Assembly (NCBI RefSeq): GCF_010548525.1
Contig: NZ_JAAGMG010001350.1
Location: 17,829 to 81,828, forward strand
Origin: Streptomyces sp. SID14478
GTDB taxonomy: Bacteria; Actinomycetota; Actinomycetes; Streptomycetales; Streptomycetaceae
Direction of reading: 5' to 3'
DNA: 64,000 nt
Part shown: positions 25,957-33,507 of the stretch, piece after piece
Numbering within the stretch: position 1 is the first letter of the stretch
Layout: the number at the start of each line of letters is the position of its first letter
Translations under genes and position numbers: made by a program
Notes under the pieces: generated by a model
What the model saw: the letters and a program-made list of their open reading frames with translations, nothing else
What the model was told of the DNA's origin: nothing
Database searches by the model: none

Positions 25957-26292
25957 TCAGCGGAGTTGGCGGGCGACGGTGAGCAGGATGACCGAGTCCT
26001 CGACTGCCTCCAGGCCGTGGTTGGCATTGGGGACGTGGAGGAGGTCGTGGGGGACGCCGTCCAGGGACTTGCCTTCCATGGTGAGCCGGACGTGGCCGCG
26101 GATGACGAGAACGGTGGCGTCGCCGGGGTTCTGGTGGTCGGAGAGGGTGGCTCCTGCCGCCAGAGCGATCATGGTCTGGCCTAGCGCGATGCCGTGGCCG
26201 CCGTAGACGGTTTTGGCGCTGCGATCGGAAGGCGTGCCAGGTGCCTCGGCGAGCAGTTCATCAGCCATCGGGCTCAAGGGGACGATGTCCAT
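25957..26292 (-). CDS. Small cupin-domain protein
   Basis: 111 residues, one beta-barrel cupin. ATLSDHQNPGDATVLVIRGHV is motif 1 with the second His replaced or shifted (H..NPGD), and LLHVPNANHGLEAVEDSVIL is motif 2 with the conserved His. Small cupins of this type are often metal-binding regulators or isomerases; activity unknown. Divergent from the secreted protein at 26529. Confidence 0.82.
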   Translation of the reverse strand: MDIVPLSPMADELLAEAPGTPSDRSAKTVYGGHGIALGQTMIALAAGATLSDHQNPGDATVLVIRGHVRLTMEGKSLDGVPHDLLHVPNANHGLEAVEDSVILLTVARQLR

Positions 26293-26372
26293 GCCGTCAG
26301 CCTAGAGGTCAGGTCGGTAAGGCACCTGCTGATGGACGCCGCAGGATCCGCTCCCTCGCCAAGAACTTCTTT

Positions 26373-26397
26373 AGGCGCCACCAAGGGCGCCTTTCTT
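26373..26397 (+). terminator. Intrinsic terminator in the leader of the His-rich secreted protein
   Basis: AGGCGCC pairs with GGCGCCT (7 bp, 6-base loop) followed by TTCTT. It points along + and lies 130 bases before the ATG of the 26529 gene, in an unusually AT-rich stretch. It could end read-through from 25500-25886 or act as an attenuator for the downstream gene. Confidence 0.65.
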
Positions 26398-26528
26398 ATT
26401 GAGGGTTTCTTTGCTCGCATCCTTGCTTCTGCAGGACAGTTGTTACCTTTCGTTGCCTTTTCCTATGTTTTCGAAGCCTACGTTTCTTACGTACCTACTC
26501 GAAGCAGTTGGCAGAAAGGTCGAATGAC

Positions 26529-27293
26529 ATGTCGAACTCGCGAGTCATCCGTACCACTCTGGTGTCGGCGGTTCTTGGTATAGGAGCTGTCACCGCTCTG
26601 GCCTCCACCGCCGGCGCCGCAACCCCCCAGGGCGTGAGCCCGCAGCCCGCCAGTGCGGTTGTGGCCGACGCGTCCAACGGTGGCGGAGGCAGCCAGGACC
26701 TCCACCTCAGCGACGGCAGCGTTGCGCACGTGACCGACCTGGGCGGTGGAAAGTGGAAGGCCGAGGTCACCCGCAACGGCCGCCACATCGCAAACCTGGA
26801 CTCCACGCACTCCACCAGCCGCGTCCACGGCTCCATCTACGCACTCAACCAGGCGAACGGGTTCGTCGGCGTCCAGGAGCCCTCCGGCTGGCACAGTGAG
26901 TCCGACGTCGCCCGCCCCGACGTCCACCACCACAGCAGCCCCATCCACCACGACCACGGCACGCCCGTTCACCACGACCGCAGCACGCCCGTCCACCGCG
27001 ACCAGCAGCGCGGAGTGCAGCCGGAGCACCGGCAGGGTCCGCTTGGCCAAGGGCACAAGAGCACCGGCGCCCAGCACTCCGCCAAGCAGGCCGGAGCCGC
27101 GACCCGGCAGGTGACGCTGTCCAACGGCGCCATCGCGCACATCACCCACCTGCGCAACGGCCAGTGGCAGGCGAAGATCACCATGCACGGCAAGCAGATC
27201 GCCGAACTCACCAACGCCCACCGCACCGCCAGCGCGGACGGCTACACCTACGCGCTCAACATCCACACGGGAGACATCGCTGTACGCAAGTGA
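26529..27293 (+). CDS. Secreted protein: duplicated beta domain with His-rich linker
   Basis: 254 residues from ATG 26529 (AGAAAGG upstream). Signal peptide to about residue 31 (LASTAGAAT). Domain A at about 55-115 (LHLSDGSVAHVTDLGGGKW) and domain B at about 193-253 (VTLSNGAIAHITHLRNGQW) are repeats of one ~60-residue unit ending in a YALN motif. Between them residues 125-160 are rich in His and Asp (HHHSS, HHDHG, HHDRS), suggesting metal binding. I do not recognise the domain. It has its own strong terminator. Confidence 0.82.
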   Translation: MSNSRVIRTTLVSAVLGIGAVTALASTAGAATPQGVSPQPASAVVADASNGGGGSQDLHLSDGSVAHVTDLGGGKWKAEVTRNGRHIANLDSTHSTSRVHGSIYALNQANGFVGVQEPSGWHSESDVARPDVHHHSSPIHHDHGTPVHHDRSTPVHRDQQRGVQPEHRQGPLGQGHKSTGAQHSAKQAGAATRQVTLSNGAIAHITHLRNGQWQAKITMHGKQIAELTNAHRTASADGYTYALNIHTGDIAVRK

Positions 27294-27306
27294 TCCTTCG
27301 TCAAGA

Positions 27307-27362
27307 CCCCCGATGAGCAGGCCGGTGCGACCACGCAGTCGCACCGGCCTGCTCATCGGGGG
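27307..27362 (+). terminator. Very strong terminator after the His-rich protein gene
   Basis: Perfect 24-bp stem (27307-27330 with 27339-27362) and 8-base loop, starting 14 bases after the stop. Confidence 0.92.
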
Positions 27363-27585
27363 GCCCGGTCCGGCCGGCGCCCCGCGCCGAACAGCGGCTC
27401 GCCACTGTTCGCGAGGCACTGGTGATGTTGTGCTGGACGACTTCAGGCACCGGCCGTTGGCGACGACCTGATAGTCGCTTCGGATGTGAACCTCCCCTTC
27501 CCCCTGGCCAGGGCCGTTCGGGGCAGGGACCTCGTGTGAGACCGCGTGTTGTCAGTGGCGGGTGGCAGCATGAGCAACTTGATCC

Positions 27586-27608
27586 GCCCGCTCCGGTACG
27601 GAGCGGGC
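27586..27608. promoter_or_regulatory. Palindrome in the leader of the HU gene
   Basis: GCCCGCTCCG-GTA-CGGAGCGGGC, a perfect 10-base inverted repeat 28 bases before the HU start. Operator or 5'-leader hairpin; the rest of 27363-27636 shows only a weak CGAACAG inverted repeat. Confidence 0.5.
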
Positions 27609-27636
27609 TGCCCCACCTGCGATTCGGAGTACCGAC

Positions 27637-27918
27637 ATGACCCGCACTGAATTGGTGGCTGCCCTGGCCGAGCGCGCCGAGGTGAGCCAGAAGGACGCGG
27701 ACGCGGTGCTGACCGCGTTCGCCGCGACGGTCGGCGACGTCGTGGCCAAGGGGGACGAGAAGGTCACCATCCCCGGCTTCCTGTCCTTTGAGCGCACCCA
27801 CCGTGCCGCGCGGGAAGGCCGCAACCCGTCCTCGGGAGAGGCGATGACCATTCCGGCCGGTTACAGCGTGAAGGTCTCCGCGGGCTCCAAGCTCAAGGAC
27901 GCCGCCAAGGGCAAGTAA
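27637..27918 (+). CDS. hup: HU-family nucleoid-associated protein (HupA-like)
   Basis: 93 residues, full-length HU. TRTELVAALAERAEVSQKDA (helix 1), KVTIPGFLSFERTHRAAREG and RNPSSGEAMTIPAGYSV form the DNA-embracing beta arm with the Pro-containing tip, ending SKLKDAAKGK. It has no lysine-rich tail, so it belongs to the short HupA class, not HupS. Bends and compacts DNA. Streptomycetes usually have a housekeeping hupA elsewhere, so this may be a paralogue. Confidence 0.95.
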   Translation: MTRTELVAALAERAEVSQKDADAVLTAFAATVGDVVAKGDEKVTIPGFLSFERTHRAAREGRNPSSGEAMTIPAGYSVKVSAGSKLKDAAKGK

Positions 27919-27934
27919 GCCGCACCGGCACAAG

Positions 27935-27972
27935 TGAGGGGCGGGCACCCGGGGTTGGGTGCCCGCCCCTCA
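27935..27972 (+). terminator. Terminator after HU gene
   Basis: Perfect 16-bp stem (27935-27950 with 27957-27972) with a 6-base loop, 16 bases after the stop. Confidence 0.9.
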
Positions 27973-28165
27973 TGCGTGAAATCTTCGACGGTCGCCTGGA
28001 ACGTGATGCGCCGGCCCACGGTTGCCCCGCTTCCGCGGGCGGGTTGCTGCCCGATACGGGGCCGCGGTGCCGGGGAGTCGTGGCGTCATTGCAGCCGCAT
28101 AGGTGGTGCGGATGTGGGTAGTTGGGCGTCTGTTCGCATTGGTGTGTGCATGAGGGGTGGGGGAC

Positions 28166-29119
28166 GTGAGAGTCCTGTGGTTCAAGTGGCGTCGTGCGTT
28201 GGGCAGAGCAACCGCATTGACCGCGGTGACGGGGGCGGCAGCCGCCTGCGTGGTGTGGTCCGGACCGGTCGCGGAGGCCGCGGCCGGGCAGCCGACGCCG
28301 GTCACGGCCTACACCCAGCGCAGTGAGGCAGGGGATTGGGTCGGCGCAGGCAAGACCTCGACGTACCGGTCGCCGGCCGCGGACATCCGGGTTGACGGCG
28401 ACGCCACCTACGCGACGATGAGAGTCGAGTCCGATGACGTGACGTGGACGATCGAGATGCAGGCGCCCGCGGGCGACCAGCTGACTCCCGGGGTGTTCCG
28501 CAATGCCGAGCGTGCACCCGGGCCCACCGGCCGGGCGCCCGGCCTTGCGGTGAGCGGGGACGGCCGCGCCTGCAACATCGTGTACGGGCAGTACACGATC
28601 AACCAGATCAGCACCGACAGCACGGGCGCCATCACGCTGCTCGACGCCTCGTACGTCCAGCGGTGCGAGGCCCCCGATGCTCCCGCGCTGCGGGGCACGG
28701 TCAAGTACAAGGCGCTGCCCCTGTCGTTCTCGTACGTCAGCGAGCCGGGCGACTACGCAGGAGGAGGCCGCAGCCGCACCTTCACCGGCGGTACCGGCAC
28801 GTTCTCCCTCGACGGAGCCGTGGACGAGCGCCTCGACTACCGGGTCACCGGACTGCGTGAGACCTGGGGCGCGCTCGTCGCGGCCCCCTCGGGGCAGTCG
28901 CTTGAGGCGGGCCGCACCTATGAGGCGAACCGGATGGGCGATGACGGGCTGGCCACACTGGACGTCGGCGGGGGATGCAACCACAGCAACGGCGAGTTCA
29001 CGGTGAACAAGCTGGCCACGGACGCGGCGGGACAGGTCACCGGTCTCGCCCTCACCTTCGAACAGCACTGCGAAGGCGCGGAACCGGCGCTGCGCGGGAC
29101 CATCCACTACTTCGCCTGA
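28166..29119 (+). CDS. Secreted protein with internally duplicated domain
   Basis: 317 residues from GTG 28166 after GGGGGA (GTG 28157 is in frame). Signal peptide with basic start (KWRRALGRATALTAVTG) and cleavage near AEAAAG (about 40). Two homologous halves follow: about 47-180 (GDWVGAGKTSTYRSPAADI, then RACNIVYGQYTINQISTD) and about 184-317 (GDYAGGGRSRTFTGGTGTF, then GGGCNHSNGEFTVNKLATD), each ending ALRGTxxYxA and carrying two Cys. Unknown beta-rich extracellular domain. The stop codon lies inside the first unit of an 8-bp tandem repeat. Confidence 0.82.
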   Translation: MRVLWFKWRRALGRATALTAVTGAAAACVVWSGPVAEAAAGQPTPVTAYTQRSEAGDWVGAGKTSTYRSPAADIRVDGDATYATMRVESDDVTWTIEMQAPAGDQLTPGVFRNAERAPGPTGRAPGLAVSGDGRACNIVYGQYTINQISTDSTGAITLLDASYVQRCEAPDAPALRGTVKYKALPLSFSYVSEPGDYAGGGRSRTFTGGTGTFSLDGAVDERLDYRVTGLRETWGALVAAPSGQSLEAGRTYEANRMGDDGLATLDVGGGCNHSNGEFTVNKLATDAAGQVTGLALTFEQHCEGAEPALRGTIHYFA

Positions 29120-29198
29120 CTGCCTGACTGCCTGACTGCCTGACTGCCTGACTGCCTGACTGCCTGACTGCCTGACTGCCTGACTGCCTGACTGCCTG
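29114..29198 (+). repeat. 8-bp tandem repeat, ~10.6 copies
   Basis: Unit GCCTGACT repeated without mismatch for 85 bases. It starts over the last codon and TGA stop of the 28166 gene and continues into its 3' region before the terminator. Period 8 is not a multiple of 3, so slippage does not extend the protein but changes the 3' untranslated length. Confidence 0.95.
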
Positions 29199-29237
29199 CG
29201 CCGGACGCTTTCGGTTGGGGGCGAGGGGCAGTTTCCT

Positions 29238-29267
29238 GGGGCCGAGATGCACCGACTCGGCCCCTTT
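29238..29267 (+). terminator. Terminator after the duplicated secreted protein
   Basis: GGGGCCGAG pairs with CTCGGCCCC (9 bp, 9-base loop) followed by TTT. Confidence 0.75.
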
Positions 29268-29355
29268 GGCGTGCCTGGGTGCTGAGCCTCGCGGACAGGC
29301 TGGGCACCCTCTCCGAACACGGCGCGAAGCCATGCCATCCATTGCGCTCAGCGGC

Positions 29356-29667
29356 TCACCCCTCGGGACGGCTCCGCACGTGGGCGATCCGGGTGTGCAT
29401 CAGGGTGATGAGGCCGCCGGCGGCGAAGGGCAGAATGCCTTCGCCGCCGGGGGTGTGCGTCCAGGCCTGGTCGTACCAGTAATCGAAGCGGGAGCTCTGG
29501 AGGACGAAACCGTGCAGCAGGTAGCCGTACAGGGTGCCCGCGCCCAGCGTGGTGCACCACAGAGTGCGTCCGGGAACCCGGGCGAAGGGGCAGGCAGTGA
29601 GCAGCAGTGAGCAGTCGACGGGGGCGGAAACGTACAGGCCCGGGCGACGACAGACGGCTGCCCTCAC
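29356..29667 (-). pseudogene. Acyltransferase-3 family fragment (C-terminal remnant)
   Basis: An open frame of 103 codons whose middle (WCTTLGAGTLYGYLLHGFVL, then SRFDYWYDQAWTHTPGGEGI) matches the C-terminal membrane part of acyltransferase-3/fucose 4-O-acetylase-like proteins as I know them. The catalytic N-terminal two thirds are absent, so this is a remnant. Extends into a terminator at its start. Confidence 0.6.
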
Positions 29668-29690
29668 CCAACGAGTGGGTGAGGGCAGCC
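29656..29690. terminator. Hairpin downstream of GlsB-like gene
   Basis: Perfect 15-bp stem (29656-29670 with 29676-29690) and 5-base loop ACGAG, 30 bases past the GlsB-like stop on the minus strand. Confidence 0.85.
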
Positions 29691-29719
29691 GGTTGTGCCG
29701 TGAGTAGGGGTGTCAGGTG

Positions 29720-29983
29720 TCAGCGTCGGCCTTTGAGGCGTTCGAGGCCGGCGACGCCGACGGCGGCGAGGGCGACCTGGATGATGATTTCTATCCAGTC
29801 GATGCCCTTGGTGTCCGCGACGTCCGCCGCGCCCGCGATGGCGGTTCCGATGAGTGCGGCGACGATGCCGACGGCGATGGTCCACAGGATGCCGATGTGC
29901 TGGCGGCCCGGGAGCACGAGGCGGCCCAGAATGCCGATCACGATGCCGATCACGATGGCGGTGATGATCCCCGAGATCTCCAT
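29720..29983 (-). CDS. GlsB/YeaQ/YmgE-family stress membrane protein
   Basis: 87 residues from ATG 29983 after AGAAGG. Three hydrophobic segments with glycines (GIITAIVIGIVIGILGRLVL, IGILWTIAVGIVAALIGTAI, WIEIIIQVALAAVGVAGLE), the transglycosylase-associated/GlsB family. In Firmicutes GlsB works with the Asp23/Gls24 family; an Asp23 gene is 20 kb away in this window. Usually stress-induced; exact role unknown. Confidence 0.9.
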   Translation of the reverse strand: MEISGIITAIVIGIVIGILGRLVLPGRQHIGILWTIAVGIVAALIGTAIAGAADVADTKGIDWIEIIIQVALAAVGVAGLERLKGRR

Positions 29984-30148
29984 GTGCCTGCCTTCTGTGA
30001 GTGAGTCGAGGTGAACTACCAAGACTCCGAATGCCCCTATACGACCGATGCAAGCCCTCCCCTCGCCGACGTCCTGCCGCGTCGACGTAACCGGCGGCAG
30101 CGGAGCGGCTGCACGGGTTCGCGCGAGGGGCCGATCGCGGTCCGTTTG

Positions 30149-30154
30149 TATGCT
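30149..30154 (+). promoter_or_regulatory. -10 element of probable leaderless TPR gene
   Basis: TATGCT ends 7 bases before the ATG at 30162 and no ribosome site is visible. Confidence 0.5.
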
Positions 30155-30161
30155 CCCGGCC

Positions 30162-30986
30162 ATGAGATTCTTCCGTTCGCGCGGCCAGGGCGAAGCTGGA
30201 CAGGGGACGAGAACCCCGGTGCATCAAGCCAAAGAGCTTTACGAGGCCAGGCGTTACGCCGAGGCGGAGGCCGAGGCCCGTGCCGTGGCCCGGTCGCGTC
30301 CCCGCGATGACGAGTACGCGGCGCTGGCGCTGAACATCGCCGCGATCGCGACGGGTGCCCAGGGCCGTCACGCCGAGGCCCTCGCCACGTACGAGGACGC
30401 GTTGGCGGCCTTCACCAGGATATTCGGGGTCGCTCACTGGTTGACCCTGAAGGTGCGCTCGGACCGCGCCCAGCAGCTGGCCGCGCTCGGTCGCTACGCC
30501 GAGTGCGAGGCGGAGTGTGCGGCCGTCGCGCTGGCCGCGGCCGGCGGTACCGGCTCGGAGATGGCGCTGCTGACCGCGGCCTCCCGCAACGGACTGGTCT
30601 ACGCCCTGAATGCGCAGGGACGCCAGGCGGAGGCGGAGGCGCTCGCCCGCGAGGCGCTGGCAGCCCATCGCGCAGCCGACCGGATGTCGCTGGTGCTGCG
30701 GCTCGGGCTGGTGCGCAGCCTCAATGGCCAAGCCCGCTACGAAGAGGCCCTCGTGGAGGCGCAGGGCGCCGGCGAGCTGTTCCGTGGTCTGTCCGAAGAG
30801 CAGCGCCATCCGGATGCGGGCGCCGTCGAACTCGCCCTTGCCACCGCCCTGTCGGGGCTGGGCCGCGAGGACGAGGCCCGGGGCCAGGCAGCAGCCGCTC
30901 ATGACGTCTGCCTGGCCTCCTTCGGCCCGAACCACCACCGCACCGTCGAGGCCCGGGCGCTGCTCGGCCGCATCAACGGCGGTTGA
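30162..30986 (+). CDS. Tetratricopeptide-repeat protein
   Basis: 274 residues from ATG 30162 (ATG 30150 is in frame). Helical repeats through the whole length: KELYEARRYAEAEAEARAVA, GRHAEALATYEDALAAFTRI, LGRYAECEAECAAVALAA, QGRQAEAEALAREALAAH, ARYEEALVEAQGAGELFRG and a last repeat with GPNHHRTVEARALLGRI, the kinesin-light-chain-like TPR variety. Protein-protein scaffold, probably cytoplasmic. No neighbours that indicate partners. Confidence 0.85.
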   Translation: MRFFRSRGQGEAGQGTRTPVHQAKELYEARRYAEAEAEARAVARSRPRDDEYAALALNIAAIATGAQGRHAEALATYEDALAAFTRIFGVAHWLTLKVRSDRAQQLAALGRYAECEAECAAVALAAAGGTGSEMALLTAASRNGLVYALNAQGRQAEAEALAREALAAHRAADRMSLVLRLGLVRSLNGQARYEEALVEAQGAGELFRGLSEEQRHPDAGAVELALATALSGLGREDEARGQAAAAHDVCLASFGPNHHRTVEARALLGRINGG

Positions 30987-30989
30987 CCG

Positions 30990-31215
30990 TCAGCGCAACG
31001 GCACACTCTGATCCGGCTGTTGGCGCGCCTTGGGCAGCAAGTCCGGCAGGGGCAACGGGTTCGGGCCCAGGTTTCCTCGTCGTAGGAGTAGCGCTGGCCT
31101 GCCCAAGGGTCCGCGATGTTGTGGTAGCCGCGTTCTTCCCAGAAGCTTCGGCGGTCGTGCGTCATGTACTCGATGCCGCGCAACCACTTGGGGCCCTTGT
31201 AGCCGAAAGTGAGTC
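30990..31215 (-). pseudogene. Molybdopterin-dependent oxidoreductase (sulfite-oxidase/YedY-like) C-terminal remnant
   Basis: A frame on the minus strand reads RLTFGYKGPKWLRGIEYMT and WEERGYHNIADPWAGQRYSY, which I recognise as the C-terminal part of sulfite-oxidase-type molybdoenzymes (KWL-GIE ... RGYH ... DPW). No start or Moco-binding domain lies upstream. After DEETW the sensible continuation (LGPNPLPLPDLLPKARQQ) is in another frame, implying a frameshift near 31070. A decayed fragment beside the molybdate transport genes. Confidence 0.62.
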
Positions 31216-31469
31216 TGTGCGGGGCTGCAGGTGTCGTATGGAGACGGGTGTCGGGGCTGCGATCTGAGGCGTGTGCGGGCCGCAGCCCCGACTACTCCAC
31301 GTTGCCGGCGGGGTCGCGAGAGCCGGTGCGGCCTGCCGGTGTGTGCTGGTGCCACTTCATCAGCGTGGCGCCCCGGTATCTACTGGGTCACACCTTAGAA
31401 CGTGGCCGGCTCGGGCGTGCTCTTCCTGGTGGATCATCCAGTCGGGGTGGGTGCCGACGTCGGTGGCCG

Positions 31470-33413
31470 TCAGAGGGGGACGAGCGTGAGTTCGGTGGCT
31501 TTGATGCTGCACCACACGTCGGTGCCGTCGGCGAGTTGCAGGTCCGCGGCAGCTTGCGGGGTGATTTCCACGACGGTGTCGGGAGCGGTGTCGGAGGTGA
31601 TGGTCAGGCGCAGTCGGCTGCCCGCCGCGGTGATCTCGGTAATGGTGCCCGGCCAGGTGTTGCGGGGGCTGCCGTGGGGCCGTTCGCGGTAGAGCGAGAC
31701 GGCTTCCGGTGCGGCCACCACGAGCGTTCTGGTGCCGGCGTCGAGTTGCTCGGCCGCGGTGAGCTCCAGTCCTGTGGTGAGCAGGGCGCCGCGGGGGGTG
31801 GCGGTGGCGGGCCAGGCGTTGTTGCCGAGCATCCGGGCGACCCATGGTGAGCGGGGGTGGCGGGTGACCTCGTCCGGGGGAGCGTCCTGCAGGGTGCGGC
31901 CGTCCGCCAGCACCAGGACGCGGTCCGCGAGGGACACCGCTTCGACGGGGTCGTGGGTGACGAGCAGGCAGACGCCGTGGAAGCCGGCGAGGTGGGTGCG
32001 CAGGGTGTGCCGGACGTAAGCGCGTGTGGTCTGGTCGAGTGCGGCGAGCGGCTCGTCGAGGAGCAGGAGCCGGGGGCGGGCCGCCAGGGCGCGGGCGAGG
32101 GCGACGCGTTGGGCCTGTCCGCCGGAGAGCTGGGCGGGTTTGCGCTGGGCGAGGTGCCCCACGCCCAGACGGTCGAGCCACTGCTGCGCCTCGCGTCGGG
32201 CTTCGCCGCGGCGGACTCCTTGGGCGCGCAGTCCGTACGCCGTGTTGGTGAGCGCGGTCAGATGAGGGAAGAGCGCGCCTGCCTGCGGGACCCAGGCGAC
32301 GCCGCGTTTGTGCGGGGGCAGGGCGGTGACGTCGGCATCGGCGAGGCGGAGGTCGGCGTGCGCGCGGGGGGTGAGGCCGAGCAGGGCGCGCAGCAAGGTG
32401 GTCTTGCCGGCTCCGTTCTCGCCGACGACGGCGATCGTGGTGCCGGATTCGGCGGTGAGCATGAGCTGGTTGAAGCCGGTGACCTCGGCGTGCAGAGACG
32501 CGGGAGGCGTGGCGGGTGCCGTGGGGGCTTCGAGGCCGGGGACCTCTACCGGCCCGGTGTCCGGGGTGGCCGGGGTGACGGTGCGGTTCCGCCGGCGCGG
32601 TCGGGTGCTGTTTCCGGTCCACCGTCCGCGCAGTCCGACGAGGACGGCCATGGCGATGGCGAGCAGGAGGAGGGAGACGGAGGTGGCGGCTTCCGGGGAG
32701 TCCTGCAACAGCAGGTAGACCTGCAGCGGCAGGGTCTGGGTGGTGCCGGGGAGGTTTCCCGCGAAGGTGATCGTCGCGCCGAACTCACCGAGTGCCCGGG
32801 CCCAGGCGAGTGCGGCACCGGCGGCGAGGCCGGGGGCGACCATCGGCAGGGTCACGGTGGCGAACACGCGTAGCGGTGAGGCGCCGAGAGATGCGGCTGT
32901 CTCCTCGTACGCGGGGCGGAGTCCGGCAAGGGTGCCTTCGAGGCTGATGACCAGGAACGGCATCGCGACGAAGGTGGCGGCGACGACCGCGCCGGAGGTG
33001 TGGAAGGGCAGCACGATGCCGAAGGTGTTCTCCAGCCAGGGGCCGAGCAGCCCGCGTCGCCCGAAGCCGAGGAGCAGGGCGACGCCGCCGACCGTGGGAG
33101 GCAGCACCATCGGCAGCAGGACCAGGGAACGTACGAGGGTCTTGCCGGGGAATTCGACGCGGGCCAGCAGCCAGGCGAGCGGGACGCCGAGGAGGAGGGA
33201 GAGGCCGAGCGCGGCGAAGGAGACGAGCAGCGAGAGCCTGAGTGCCTGCACGACCCCCGGCGAGGTGAGGTGGTCGCCCAGTTCGCCCCACGAGGTGCGG
33301 GCCAGAATGCCGGCCAGCGGCAGGAGAAGGAACAGGACCGCCAGCAGGGCGGGCAGCGCAAGCGCGAGTGAAGGGCGCTGGCCGGTGATCCGGCGGTGGC
33401 TGACGCGACGCAT
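31470..33413 (-). CDS. modBC: Fused molybdate ABC transporter permease-ATPase (ModB-ModC)
   Basis: 647 residues, a fusion. Residues ~1-260 are the permease with six hydrophobic segments and EAA-type loop ETAASLGASPLRVFATVTLP. After a Pro/Thr linker (~265-305) comes the ATPase: Walker A VVGENGAGKTT, signature LSGGQAQR, Walker B LLLLDEPLAALD, H-loop VTHDP. The C-terminal ~80 residues are a TOBE/Mop oxyanion-binding domain. ModB and ModC are normally separate. Together with ModA it imports molybdate or tungstate. Follows modA by 94 bases in the same direction. Confidence 0.93.
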   Translation of the reverse strand: MRRVSHRRITGQRPSLALALPALLAVLFLLLPLAGILARTSWGELGDHLTSPGVVQALRLSLLVSFAALGLSLLLGVPLAWLLARVEFPGKTLVRSLVLLPMVLPPTVGGVALLLGFGRRGLLGPWLENTFGIVLPFHTSGAVVAATFVAMPFLVISLEGTLAGLRPAYEETAASLGASPLRVFATVTLPMVAPGLAAGAALAWARALGEFGATITFAGNLPGTTQTLPLQVYLLLQDSPEAATSVSLLLLAIAMAVLVGLRGRWTGNSTRPRRRNRTVTPATPDTGPVEVPGLEAPTAPATPPASLHAEVTGFNQLMLTAESGTTIAVVGENGAGKTTLLRALLGLTPRAHADLRLADADVTALPPHKRGVAWVPQAGALFPHLTALTNTAYGLRAQGVRRGEARREAQQWLDRLGVGHLAQRKPAQLSGGQAQRVALARALAARPRLLLLDEPLAALDQTTRAYVRHTLRTHLAGFHGVCLLVTHDPVEAVSLADRVLVLADGRTLQDAPPDEVTRHPRSPWVARMLGNNAWPATATPRGALLTTGLELTAAEQLDAGTRTLVVAAPEAVSLYRERPHGSPRNTWPGTITEITAAGSRLRLTITSDTAPDTVVEITPQAAADLQLADGTDVWCSIKATELTLVPL

Positions 33414-33507
33414 GACGACGGATCCTGTCGTGGGGGTACGTACGGCGGCGGACGGGGGATTGCGGCCCTGCGGCGGCGGGTGCCGCAGGGCTCGGGCGGC
33501 GGCGGTG

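Noticed and set aside
26293..26528. c-di-AMP (ydaO) riboswitch before the secreted protein
   Set aside because: The position and terminator fit, but I could not find the conserved ydaO core; left as an unclassified leader.
29114..29198. Possible CRISPR array
   Set aside because: The repeat period is 8 bases with no spacers.
31360..32622. 420-codon minus-strand ORF
   Set aside because: His/Arg/Pro-rich shadow of modBC in another frame.
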